From: Owenia fusiformis
Lineage: Eukaryota; Annelida; Polychaeta; Sabellida; Oweniidae
Assembly (NCBI GenBank): GCA_903813345.2
Contig: CAIIXF020000010.1
Location: forward strand, 8,371,669 to 8,435,668
DNA length: 64,000 nucleotides
Reading direction: 5' to 3'
Position 1 is the first letter of the stretch, and each line of letters opens with the position of its first letter. Below are positions 1 through 11,500 of the stretch, piece by piece. The translations under genes and the position numbers were made by a program. The notes under the pieces are model-generated. The model saw only the letters and a list, made by a program, of their open reading frames with translations, searched no databases and was not told where the DNA came from.

Positions 1-211
1 AAGATGGATGTTACTTTGAAAAGTATGGAGGAGTTCCGCTTTGTGCAGATTTGAATTATTTTTAGATTATTTTTAATTTTTTAATTGAAACCACAAATAA
101 CAAAAGTTCAGTATTTTTAAACTTTGTATTAATATCTTAATAATCCATATCTCTCATTTCAAGAATGAATCCAATTAGATGTTAAACGTGATTCAATGTT
201 ATAATATATAC

Positions 212-2998
212 CTTGCAAATGTCATATCTGCCCTGTGTTGTATTGTATGTTCATGAGCAGCTGGGGTTGGTTTGAGACATGTCACCTTTATTGGAACATC
301 TGGGGGCATTTTATACACTTGTTCAAGTATATGCTGGAAATACAACGATAAAATAATAAAAATTATAAGATCAATAAAAATCAATAAATTAATGAGGTTC
401 AGTTAGGTATCCAGGCTAAATTATCAGTGATCAATTACTTCAGCATGCATGTATTTTTCACTAGTCATTTAAATACAGAAAAGCTTCCAAAATGTGCTAC
501 AAAATGAGCGAAAAATATCCGTAGTGGAATATACCTTAAGCACCTCTAAATAGTATTCCACTTGGGAGGTAACTTCCTTTTTCAGAAGTTCATCTAATAT
601 GAAATCAATGACATTGCTTTTAGAATACTTTTCACTTGTTTTTCCCTTTACTGTACATACCTGCCTATTGACAATGACCTCCTTTAAGAGATCAGAATAA
701 TATCTCTGCTGCTGTAGTCTATAGTCTCTAATCTTGGCTTTGCGGCACATTACTGTATATTTTGCAATATCTGGAGAGTACGTCCCATCTACAATAGAAA
801 AAATTACCATTATGAAAACACATTGACACAAGGGGAGGGTCAACTTTTAAGATATCTAAAGTGAACTGTCTATAATATTCAAAGTTAAATTTATTAAGTA
901 TAATTGTAAACACTGTAAAAAAGGCTGTGCACATGGGTTTATATCAACAAGAGCAACATAAAATTCAACTTTTTTCAAACTTGAAGGTTTAAACCTTAAA
1001 TTACAAAAAATCCCCCAAAAATTTAATTTTAAGGATCCAATAAGCATAATCTTTCTTCAAAATATAGTGAAGTGTTTTGCTAAATAAATACCTTTAAGAT
1101 TTCCATGGAAGAGTCGGATGGGATTCCCAAACTTGAAATTCTTCCCAGTAAACAACCTCCTGCAATGAAGTCATTCATCATCATTAATCGACTAGGGAAT
1201 CAAATATTCTTTTAGTGTATAACATGAAAGATTCTTCAATGATATGAGTTCCATATCCCCATTGGCTATAACCACAATACCCTCTAATTTATAGATAATT
1301 TTACATATTTTAAGCTCAAATTAGATCTTTACAATTACAAATGTAGCTTTGTGTATGTTTTCTTTCATTAACTGGAGTTTAAATGTAAAGAAATGTTAGC
1401 TTCCAATAACTGCAGTGATTCTCTGACATAATATTCTGACTGGATAAAGGCTAAATTGTCAGTAATTTGAAGAGTTAAGATATTAATCAAGCTCTTGCTA
1501 AAGGTAAGAGCACGGACGTCGAGTAAGTTTCTGGCGAAAGCTGGAGCACAGATTATAAAGAGGACTGGAAACAAGATGGCAGTCTATTTCAAATCTGCCA
1601 ACTCGTGTTGGCCTATTTATCACTATTGACTCAGTTGTTCATCTAGTTTTACTTTCCTTAGATGCTTAGTAATATATTTAAAGTATAATATTGTTTCCAA
1701 AATTATTGTCATGTGCGATAATTAGTACTAAAAGTACTTTGAACAGGTCAGCTGCCATTTGCTTGGCTGAATCGTCCAGTCCACAAAAACAGTGAAATCA
1801 TATTAAAAATACCAATAAAACTTTAAAATTGAGGCAGATGCAATACAAAGAGACTCTATTAATACAGATATACAGGTTACAGTCACCAAGATGAGCTAAT
1901 TTCAGGCGAGATTCGGGAAATAATCTATGCTCCGGCTTTCGCCAGAACCTTACTTGACGTCCGTGGGTAAGAGGTATTACAACTTACTTCAATGTTTCTT
2001 GTTTTTCACGTTGATCAGTTGTCCCTTTTGAAAAGGTTGGGAGAAATTTCTGTAAAAAATCAAGTTATTCATTCAGGGGTTTCAATGGGGGTATTTTTCA
2101 GTTGTTTTTACCAAAATCATTATGTTATGTTATATTGAGGAATTTGGCTACTGACTAATGAATTCAAATCATTTGAATAAAAATATATTATATATGGTCT
2201 CAGTTGCCAGTTCCTCCTTTGACTCATATTTTCATTTAAATTTATATATCAGGTTGGCTAAGTAGAATAAATAACATGACAAATTAACAGTTTACAATTA
2301 CATGTACATTTATGCTGATGTCAGATCCAAAAGTTGAAGCATCTGACCCACCTTAAGAATTAAGATTGCATATCTATTAAGCACTACTGTATATGAAAGT
2401 GTTTCAGTAATTGCCCCTTTAAGCAAGCAGATGAGCTCCTTGTAATCTTATCCAAGTACAGAATGGACCAGACACAGGGTTACACACACCATATTTTGAA
2501 CATGTCATTTAATTTAGACAGTAATGTTGATTATTAAATTGGCACTGACTGTTCCAGCATTAGATATAGAACACATACCATCAGGTGTTTTCGTTGGCCA
2601 TCGTTGAGGACTTTTTCCCAGGTTTTTAGGCTGACCACTTCCTCCAAAACATCCAACTGAAAAAATTGTATTATAACTTAACACTATAATTACAACCATA
2701 GAATTACATCTAGTAGCACTAACCACTAGAATTGGATTGATTTTTTTTATTCTACCAAATGAGAAATATATTAATTCGATTTTTAAGACAACCAAAAATT
2801 AATTTCTAAGAAAATAGCTGAATGAATAAATAATTATTTGAGCAAAGTTACTAAGCATTATTATTCAAACACTTTTACAGTACAACCTAAGTTCAGCTCA
2901 GAGCCGACTTAAACTTCAAAGATTTAAAAAATACTTACATTTTCAATAATCGCTTCAGGCAAAAGGAGCTCCTCCCTTCCCAGAACACATGTCTCCAT
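212..2998 (-). CDS. NFRKB: NFRKB-like protein (INO80 complex subunit family), N-terminal exons, partial
   Basis: Six coding exons on the minus strand join in phase: 2939-2998, 2579-2656, 1988-2049, 1092-1159, 535-788 and 212-333; the gene runs off the left edge. The ATG at 2998 has an in-frame TAA four codons upstream. The translation follows the N-terminus of vertebrate NFRKB: VVSLKTWEKVLNDGQRKHLM corresponds to VVSLSTWQEVLSDSQREHLQ, and LFTGKNFKFGNPIRLF to LFSGENFRFGNPLHIA, with the following KY..LC...QYK-like and LLK stretches also in register. NFRKB carries a DEUBAD domain here that regulates the deubiquitinase UCH37 inside the INO80 chromatin remodeller. Exon 5 also contains an internal donor-like site (CAG|GTATGT at 660/661, phase 0); the longer form is preferred because YYLEVLK aligns with the YLKVLR segment of NFRKB. 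After about residue 130 similarity drops, so this may be a divergent orthologue or a paralogue. Confidence 0.8.
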
Positions 2999-5275
2999 GA
3001 TGAACAGTTATCCCTACTCTAGTTTATCTTTCAGTCATACAAATCTTAATTGTATCTCAGGTTTTGCATAACAGCATGATTTTAAAAACCTGAAGTCTGG
3101 AAGTGTTTTGTTGTTTGAAGTTCCACTGAAATTATATCAAATTTTAAATGGACATGTGGTTATTTAAATTTCTATTTTGCAATTGTATCATTGGTGGATG
3201 GATATAAAAACATTAACATTATCTTGAAAGGATTACATCGTTGTGCACAAAATAAGGAACAAGTTGTAATTTGTGAAAGGTAACCTAGCCTGTAAATGCA
3301 ACTACAGTATGGGGTATTTAAAAAATGAATGAATGTAACAAATAAAAACTTGCAAGTGACAATTTTGACCATTGATCTGACTGACGAGGGTTTTGAAATT
3401 GAATTTGTTCTGAATGTTAATGAATTCAAGTAAAGGTGCCTTATTCTAACCAGTAATCAAACAATGAAACATAACAGACCATTTGTTGCATCAATTGCTT
3501 TGACTGACTAAGGAATGAATCTGACAAGATATGACAAGTAAAAGACTATTCTCAGTTTGGAGAAAGAAGTACATCGCTCTAATTGATGATTTGCGATCAC
3601 CGAATGGATTCTATCTTGTAGTGACGTCACAATTAGGCCACCCAGCTCTAGATGTTTGGTTTTGAGAGATTATCTTCTATATTTCGTGCTTTATTGATTT
3701 ATTTTTCATGAAAACGTTCGATTTGACTAGATTAACATCCATACTAAGCACATACCAAGTCTAAGATCTTACTGACATGATTTAGATAACGGTTAAGCGC
3801 CCCCCGATTTTGACAAATACTTATGCGCTTATAGGCATCGATGTTTAGTATGAATTTCACCCAAACATCTCACATATATAGAAATAATCATGATCTAGTC
3901 AAATCGGCATATCTGGTAAATATCCGACCCATGGATTTCATAAAAGAAACGACAATATTTTTAGCTCAAAACTGCCAAGTGTCCATCATTTCGTGATTCC
4001 ATCATGTCTAATATCATTTCTATATGACGTCACACCAATAAGACGAAATACATGACAACAGTATCCATAAACAAAATTCCCGAATTCTGATCGCAAAAGG
4101 TCAATTGAGCGTTACCCCTGCTTCAGACAAATTAGATTTCATAATATAGATTTGAATGTCTTCTTTTGAATAGTCATAATTTAATTTGGGTGATATTTAC
4201 ATAAAAAAGTTTTAGCCTAGGAAAATGTGACAAACAACAATTTCTAAATTTTCATAAAAAAATATTAGCGCAGTACACTGATGAACTTTTTCCCCAAATC
4301 GAGACTTGTATTTTATTGAATCGGTCTAATTGAGCGTTATCCCTATATTTTTCATTAAAAAAAATTATAAGTCCAGGAGACTGTTCTACAAACCGAGACT
4401 TGTTCTTTTAATGTGACAAACGACAATTTTAGTATTTTAAAAGTGACTAAAGCAACCTCACTACCCCCTCTTGGGGAGCCCTCTCTCGCCTATACTGGTG
4501 CTGGTTACAGTTACAGAGTTCAGAGAAGACAAAATATGTGTATCATGTATTACTTACAAGATTACGTTGCTGATTGGTAAGATCGACACACAAATGACAG
4601 CATTCAATGCCTGTTTCAAAATTTTCAAAAAATGCTTCAAATAATATAATTTCAATACATGTATCTGGCGTTTAAACCAATATCATAGCACTTTATTTCG
4701 CACCAAGATAGGTCTCAAGAAAGATATTAGGAATATGCTTACAGTTCAAAACAGATACCGGTACAAAAGACTTCAAAGCAAATGAGTGACATGTACTGAA
4801 TTCCCATGAAATTTCTGTACGAAATGTGTTCGTTTTTCTTCAGCGTTCATTTTTTTGATATATCGGCAATCATTTTTTTAAGTTCTTCTACAGAAATATT
4901 TTTGCTTAACAATTATCAGGTAAATTCAATTTCTTCAACATAATGCGTGACAAATATAGAAATTGTTGGACAGTTGGACGGCCTAAAATAAGTAAGCAAG
5001 GGACGTAATTTTGTCTGTCATCTCTAAGCTCTGGGGTTTTTCATACCTCTTTAATATATCTGCACAGCAACAATCATTACAGTGAACAACAACAAAAATC
5101 TGGTCGAAAATAAATCAGAAACTTGAAGATATTTTTGTGAAAATTCAACTGAAACCGAGAATCCACAGTATTTGAAAAACTTTACTGCAACAAAATCTTA
5201 GATGATTATCATGTAAATAGGTCTGTAAACATACATTCTAAGCTAATATTTCAAAGAAAGTTGAATATTTCTTAC
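2999..5275. other. 5' intron/UTR region of the NFRKB-like gene, non-coding, with an inverted-repeat element
   Basis: No convincing coding exon is visible. About 3575-4112 has inverted ends: TTTGCGATCA near 3590 reads back as TGATCGCAAA near 4089-4098, and AATTGA-like sequence flanks both. Inside are a second inverted pair (TTTGACTAGAT near 3722 and ATCTAGTCAAAT near 3893) and GTGACGTCA/TGACGTCAC on either side, so this looks like a foldback-type miniature element. Downstream, pieces such as ATTGAGCGTTA and GAGACTTGT recur at 4105, 4327, 4300 and 4390, indicating further decayed repeat. Confidence 0.5.
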
Positions 5276-5312
5276 CTGCCCGGAAGTCAGTTGAGGCTTC
5301 TCATGACACGCC
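5276..5312 (-). other. possible non-coding 5' exon of the NFRKB-like gene
   Basis: On the minus strand this 37-base segment has a good acceptor upstream (CTTTTACAG) and a good donor downstream (CAG|GTAAGAA). It holds a short ATG frame that stops after five codons, so it would be 5' UTR. It is placed between nicastrin and the first coding exon at 2998. No transcript is available to confirm it; a chance pair of splice-like sites is possible. Confidence 0.4.
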
Positions 5313-5528
5313 CTGTAAAAGTTTATGGACTATTATATATTTGATAATATATGATAGCTTCAATCAAGTTGAGCCATCTCTAGTGACACAATATAAATTC
5401 TGTTACATAATTAGTAGTACTTTTGAATTTTGACAAAGTATGATTGGCATTTGATCAGTTTTTCGTGTGGGTGGTGTATCAAAAAGTTTGGCATTTGGAC
5501 AAGGAAGCCGGAAGTGACATTTGGAAAA
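5313..5528. promoter_or_regulatory. putative bidirectional promoter between the NFRKB-like gene and nicastrin
   Basis: About 215 bases separate the putative NFRKB-like 5' exon (minus) from the nicastrin start codon (plus). Two genes pointing away from each other across so short a gap suggest a shared promoter. I see no clear TATA box at a useful distance for nicastrin. This is inference from geometry only. Confidence 0.35.
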
Positions 5529-8500
5529 ATGGGTTTCAAATTTATTTTTCTTGTTTTGGTTCATTTAGGTAAGTAGATGTCAATATATAGACTGTTTTAG
5601 TATATTAAGCAATAATTGTAAAAGTACTTAACATTTTTCGAAGAATCGATTGCCTAAAATAGATACATTTCTCTATGAAAAGAGGGTATAAAAATGACAA
5701 CTTTTTTGATGAATGTTCAACTTCAAGTTGTCAATTTCCTTTCCGGGAATCCCCTGTATAAAATGCTACAAGTTACTTCCTGCGAAAGCTATTTGGATTT
5801 TGATATAATAGCTTTCCCACGGAGCATTTGGACAGCTCAATGATCGTGACCTTTGAAATCGAATTAAGTCGATCCGCGGCTTACTTTTGGTCTCTAACTG
5901 TGCCTTACATCAGTATCATCAATCCGTGTAAGTATTGGAGCGCTGGAGTACTTCTTTTTCGATCAAGACTTGTAATTGTTAGTCCAGTGAATCGTTTTAC
6001 TGCCAAATTCCAATATGGCGGTTTCTGCTCGGACATTTTCGTAAATCTCCGGAGGTTCCCAGAATGCAACACCGATATTCTGCAAAACAATCACCTAGCG
6101 ATAGCTTTGTTGGAGAGTATCGGGTCATTCTCCATGCAGTCGTACAAATTATACAGACACGAATAGCAAATGACGCATGCGTGGAGATTAAAGAATATCG
6201 AGTTGGAACCCTGGCTTCCAATCCTCCTTGGAGGTTGTCCGAACCTAACTAATTCTCAAAATTCATTTCGTTCGTTGCGTATCTCGCACCTAGCAAACCG
6301 CCATATTGGAAATAGGTCTGTAAAACTTTAACTCGATGAACAATTTACAAGTCTTGATCGAAAAAGAAGTACTCCAGCGCTCCAATACTTACACGGATTG
6401 ATGATACTGATGTAAGACACAGTTAGAGACCAAAAGTAAGCCGCGGATCGACTTAATTCAATTTCAAAGGTCACTATTGATCAGCTGTTCACTTCTCGTT
6501 TGAGAGCCATAAGTTTCAAAATCTAACATGGCTCTCGAAGTGAGTAAGCTACAAGATAAACAGAATGACTCATGAAATTACACTACCCACTTATTCATCA
6601 ATTTTGTACATTATAATAGATCATCCTGGTCATAAAAATCACTGTACATTTTTATGTCTACTTTTACTTTCTAAATCTGAAAATGATAAATTATTGTTGA
6701 CACACCCAACATATGTCACATTATATTTTAGAGGAAGGGTCTAACCAATTATCCCGGTGATAAGGGGTATAAAGATTTTTTATGTTTCCCAAAAGTTGAT
6801 TGTTATGACCCTGGATAGCAAGTACTATAGCTCAACTGTGGTGGCTAGCCCTTATGGCTCAGTCTTACTCACTTCGAGAGCCATGTTAGGTTTTGAAACT
6901 TATGGCTCTCAAACTGGGAAGTGGACAGCTGATCAATACTCAATAGTGACCTTTGAAATCGAATTAAGTCGATCAGCGGCCTACTTTTGTTATCTAACTA
7001 TGTTATACATCATTATCATCCTTCCGTGCAAGTATTGGAGTGCTGAATTACTTCCTTTTCGATCAAGACTTGTAATTGATAGTCGAGTGAATGTTTTTAC
7101 TGCCATATTCCAATATGGCGTTTTCTGCTCGGACATTTCCGTGAATCTCCGGAGGTTGTTTGAACCTAACTCATTCTCAAAATTCATTTCGTTCGTTTCG
7201 TATCTCGCTCCTAGCAAACTGCCATATTGGAAATGGGTCGAAAAAACATTCACTCGATGAACAGTTTAAGCTCAGTCTTTAGTGCATCAGACTTTGGAGT
7301 GGAAAGTCAAAGATTTGATTCCCGCGAGGGGCACTGAGTTTAGCAGATTCACTTTTTCTATCTGTATCTGACTTAAGTTATTATACTTCAGCTCTCCAGA
7401 GGCGCCCTCAGATGTAGGATTCGCCCTTGTGTATACTGTATTCATCTTTATTTTGGTGCTACTAAAATTGGCAATGTTTGTTACGTGGAATATGGCATAC
7501 ATTCATGGTTGCGTGGTATTCTGCAGTGGATATGCGATACATTGATTTCAGTGAATTCCCGATACTCACCTGCGGAATATGTCATACTCACTTGCGGAAT
7601 ATGCCATATACCGCAGATGAATATGACATATACCGCAGGTGAAAACGTGATACGGAAAGCCTTGATTTGATTGGTTGTGAGAATCGACTCTTAATGTTAA
7701 ACTACGCTGGATTACCAATATTGTTAGTGCGTTGAGTACTAATATATGAATCCTGGATTGATTGACTAAGTTTATGATGTAACGACGCTGGATAGCAAGT
7801 TGCTTCTACAGCTCAGTTGTGGTGGCTAGCCTTTATACGTACATGTACACTTAGTTCAATCATTAGAGCATCAGACTTTCGAGCCAAGTTCCTGTGCGGG
7901 ATTCCCATTTCCACATTCAGGACACTCCTTTTTATGTCTGTATCTGGCTTGTTACACTACAGCTTCCAGGTCATTACACTTCTAAATTTTGCCATAAAAC
8001 AAAGAGGCACTTACTTATCTTACTTATCCCACTATTGGTAATTTTCAACAATATCTAAGTCACCATCACATGTTCATTATCTATAATTTTTAAAGCTGAC
8101 AAAGGCTGATCCAGATAAGTATACATAGTTTTTTTATTCAGGTGCAGTATATGGTGATAGAACTAAACAAAGGATATATGTTGATGTCAATGGTATAGGT
8201 GCCTGCTTTAGGAGAATGAATGGAACACATCAGATTGGATGCACATGTAAGTATGAAAAAGAACATGTTCAGTCCAATATTCAGGGGCCTAAGCCTAGAT
8301 CCAAATATAACTGAAGCAAGACTTTAAGCCAAAAATGACATATTGACTCTCCCTCAAATTTAAAAGTATCAAAATCTGAATCTTACATTGTGTACATCTT
8401 TAGTGAGTAACATTTTAAAGAACAACAAAAAATTTAAATTCAGAAATTTGTTTTAGACCTAAAACTGTTCACCTCATTGAGGTTTAACTGTAGCCAATCA

Positions 8501-11500
8501 AAGAAAGCATAACTGAACACCTACTGGATTGAGTCAATTGTGTTCTTTGTTATCACATTCCCTTTCGTTTTTTCAACTTGCACATTAGTCCCAGGTATTT
8601 AACAAACCGTTGATTGTAAAAATTATCTGAAATAAATCAATTCAGAGAAGATGCTCCTATGAACAAGAAATAAATAAGAGATTAAGCCTAAATACTGAAC
8701 CTCTCTAACAATAAGATTTGATATTCATGGAGTACATTTATTGATGAAATGAGAATCCCAAATAATCTATGTGATTCCAGTGTCCGTAATCGTGATTTGT
8801 AAAAGACCTTTTAAGCCCTTATATAGTTATATAACTAGTTTAGATGTTCGCAGATGAAATATAGAATATTACAAATTACCAGACAATATTACAAGTGTAA
8901 TAGATGCTTATAGATGTTTATTTGAAGAATATTAGCTGTTTATATCAAGAATATTAAGCAACAATATGATATGATCTGTAATATTTATCTTTGTGTAAAT
9001 TAAAGCATAAATGAAATGTTCTTTGGAATCAATTATGCAATTTTCTCCATTCATTTTTTTATAAATTATATTATTATTTTCTCCATAACTGGTACCACTG
9101 CTTATTTGCAATAAAGTACACAAAGATAGTGGTAACCTAAATTAAAATGCAAGTCAATTTGTTAATAGGACAAATGAAAATTTTAAAATATCTGCTTCTA
9201 TTTTATAACTCTTGTTACCTATAGTAATTGTCCTTACAGGAAATGGCAAAGATTTTATGTCATTTTAATGATGGCCAATGTTTAGAAATAAGAGAATGAA
9301 TCCAAGTGCTTATTAAACCACTCTTTATTAGTCATTCCAAGGTCACAATATACATAAATTGAAGGCAGAGACTATATAAAACGAGTCAATTATACTAACA
9401 TTCAATGTTATCAGTCCTGTGATATTGATATTTTTGATGTTGATAATGATATTCATAAGCAGTGAAGAAAACTGGGAGGGCTCTATACTTAAACACTTTA
9501 AGATTTGTTAAAAAGCGATTAAAGAATCAATTACTGTGTGATCTAGGCAATTTGTATGCCAACCATATTGAATTGTTAATCAAATGCTCAGAGAAAACGC
9601 CAATTTTGAAATACAGTAAAGCTTCTATATTCGAACACCCCTCTTATCTGAACATCTCTCATTGTGAACATTTTTTTTCCAGTCCAATTTTTAAACTGGC
9701 ATAGGTTTTCAGGTTAAAAAAAACTGAAATGTGAACAGCCAATCTGAATCTGATGGTACTAAATTCCTTAATGTTTGGTGTGTTTTTCAGCTGATATCAA
9801 TGGTAATGTGGGTGTGGTTCACTATGTGCAAGATGAAGATGATCTCAATTGGGTAATGAACAAAGGGCCACATGCCCCCTATGCTGTGCTCTTGACCTCT
9901 GCTATGTTTACAGGGTAAGTTGGCGCTATTTTTCCTCCTTATTTGTCCTTGTGCACACTTGTTTGTCTTAGGGAGAAAATTATGATGTTTTACTTTGATA
10001 TCATTTATAAGGCTTTCAGTCTTATTCATTCTTTATCCTAATTGATTTGTACAGTTAGAGAATTGCATTTAAAAAACTTTTCCAGGATGACCCAAATGTG
10101 TTTTACAATTTTATAGTTAAAAATTAGATGTTCAATGTCTTGATCAACATTACATTCAATACATTTTGTAGAAACATTTCTGTTCCATTTACTCACTAGT
10201 TTACTACAAGGTAAAATATTGTGCAGAAGTTTAAGATTGAATTCAGACAATTTTTGGCAATCAATGTTTTTGATTTTAAATTCATAGATGTTCCTGGTAT
10301 AGGATTGGCTAATATCTTGATTGAAAATTTCTCTCCGCATTACAAATCTTTCATTTGTCAAAATCTTATAAAAGAAGTAATTCTATATTTTTAAATCCAT
10401 TTTCTTTAATAATATACAGAAAAAAATTTGTATAGGTTATATTTGTAAAGGAGTAGTATCGATATGGTGAACTTTTTGAACACACGTTTCTCTTAAACCA
10501 GTCATCAAAACATTCTGAAAATTTTACACATCGTCAATTTAATGGTCATCTTTTGGATGGCAACATTATAATTTGAACTATATATATATCACGCGGTCCT
10601 AACTTCTACCGTTAATTTGAATTTTTGACCTACTGGATGTTTGAAAATCAAGGATTACGAGTCTCATACTGCACTGTTTTTCTTCAAACTTGTTCCATTC
10701 AAAGCATAACACAAATCCCTTTCTGATGGTACATTATTCTCTTCAACAGAGTCCCTACTTCCAGCGGCATTTTGGTCCCCAGCTGTAAGAAGGTCTTCTA
10801 ACAGCTCGGGACCAAAACGCTGCTAGAACAAGGAACATTTACAATAAAGTAATGCACCGACAGAAAGGCAATTTTGTTCTGCTTTTAATGGTATAAGTTT
10901 GAAGAAAAATGGTGCAGTATGAGACTCGCAATCCTTGATTTTCAAGCACCTGGTAGGTCAAAAATTCAAATTAACGGTCGAAGATAGGACCGCGTGATAT
11001 ATACTTTTCTATATATTGTTTTATTTTAGAAAACACACCAGACACTTCTTTCGTTCTTGGTGTCATGTCTGGAATGAAATGAAACATCTATCCGACCCTC
11101 ATTGGAACAAAATGACATAAACACAACGTGTTTAGGTCTATATTATACTATAATATTGTAATGGTACAAAGGAAAGTTTGGTTGATTATAAAAAAGTATC
11201 TTGTTAATGAAATAAAAGGTTTATCTTAATTTTTATCTATTTTTGGGGTTTGTTTTCAGTTTTTGGATACTTTTTGTAAAATCAACCAAAATTTCCTTTG
11301 TATAACTATAATATTGAGAGGTCTAAGAAAATGTTGTATATGCTATTTTGTTTCAACAAGGTTCAGAAAGACATTTTATTTCATTCTCAAGAATTGGTAG
11401 AAAGGCACAAAAAACAATTGCATTAAAAAACAAAAAATGTTAACAAAAACAGTTATATAAAATATATATTATATATTTAACAATTTTTGCATTAAATTGT

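Noticed and set aside
661-788. Ending NFRKB-like exon 5 at the internal donor
   Set aside because: The longer exon keeps the frame and restores a segment resembling NFRKB; the short form is left as a possible variant.
6757-7260. 167-codon ORF
   Set aside because: It spans the border of a SINE and an inserted non-autonomous element; no protein similarity recognised.
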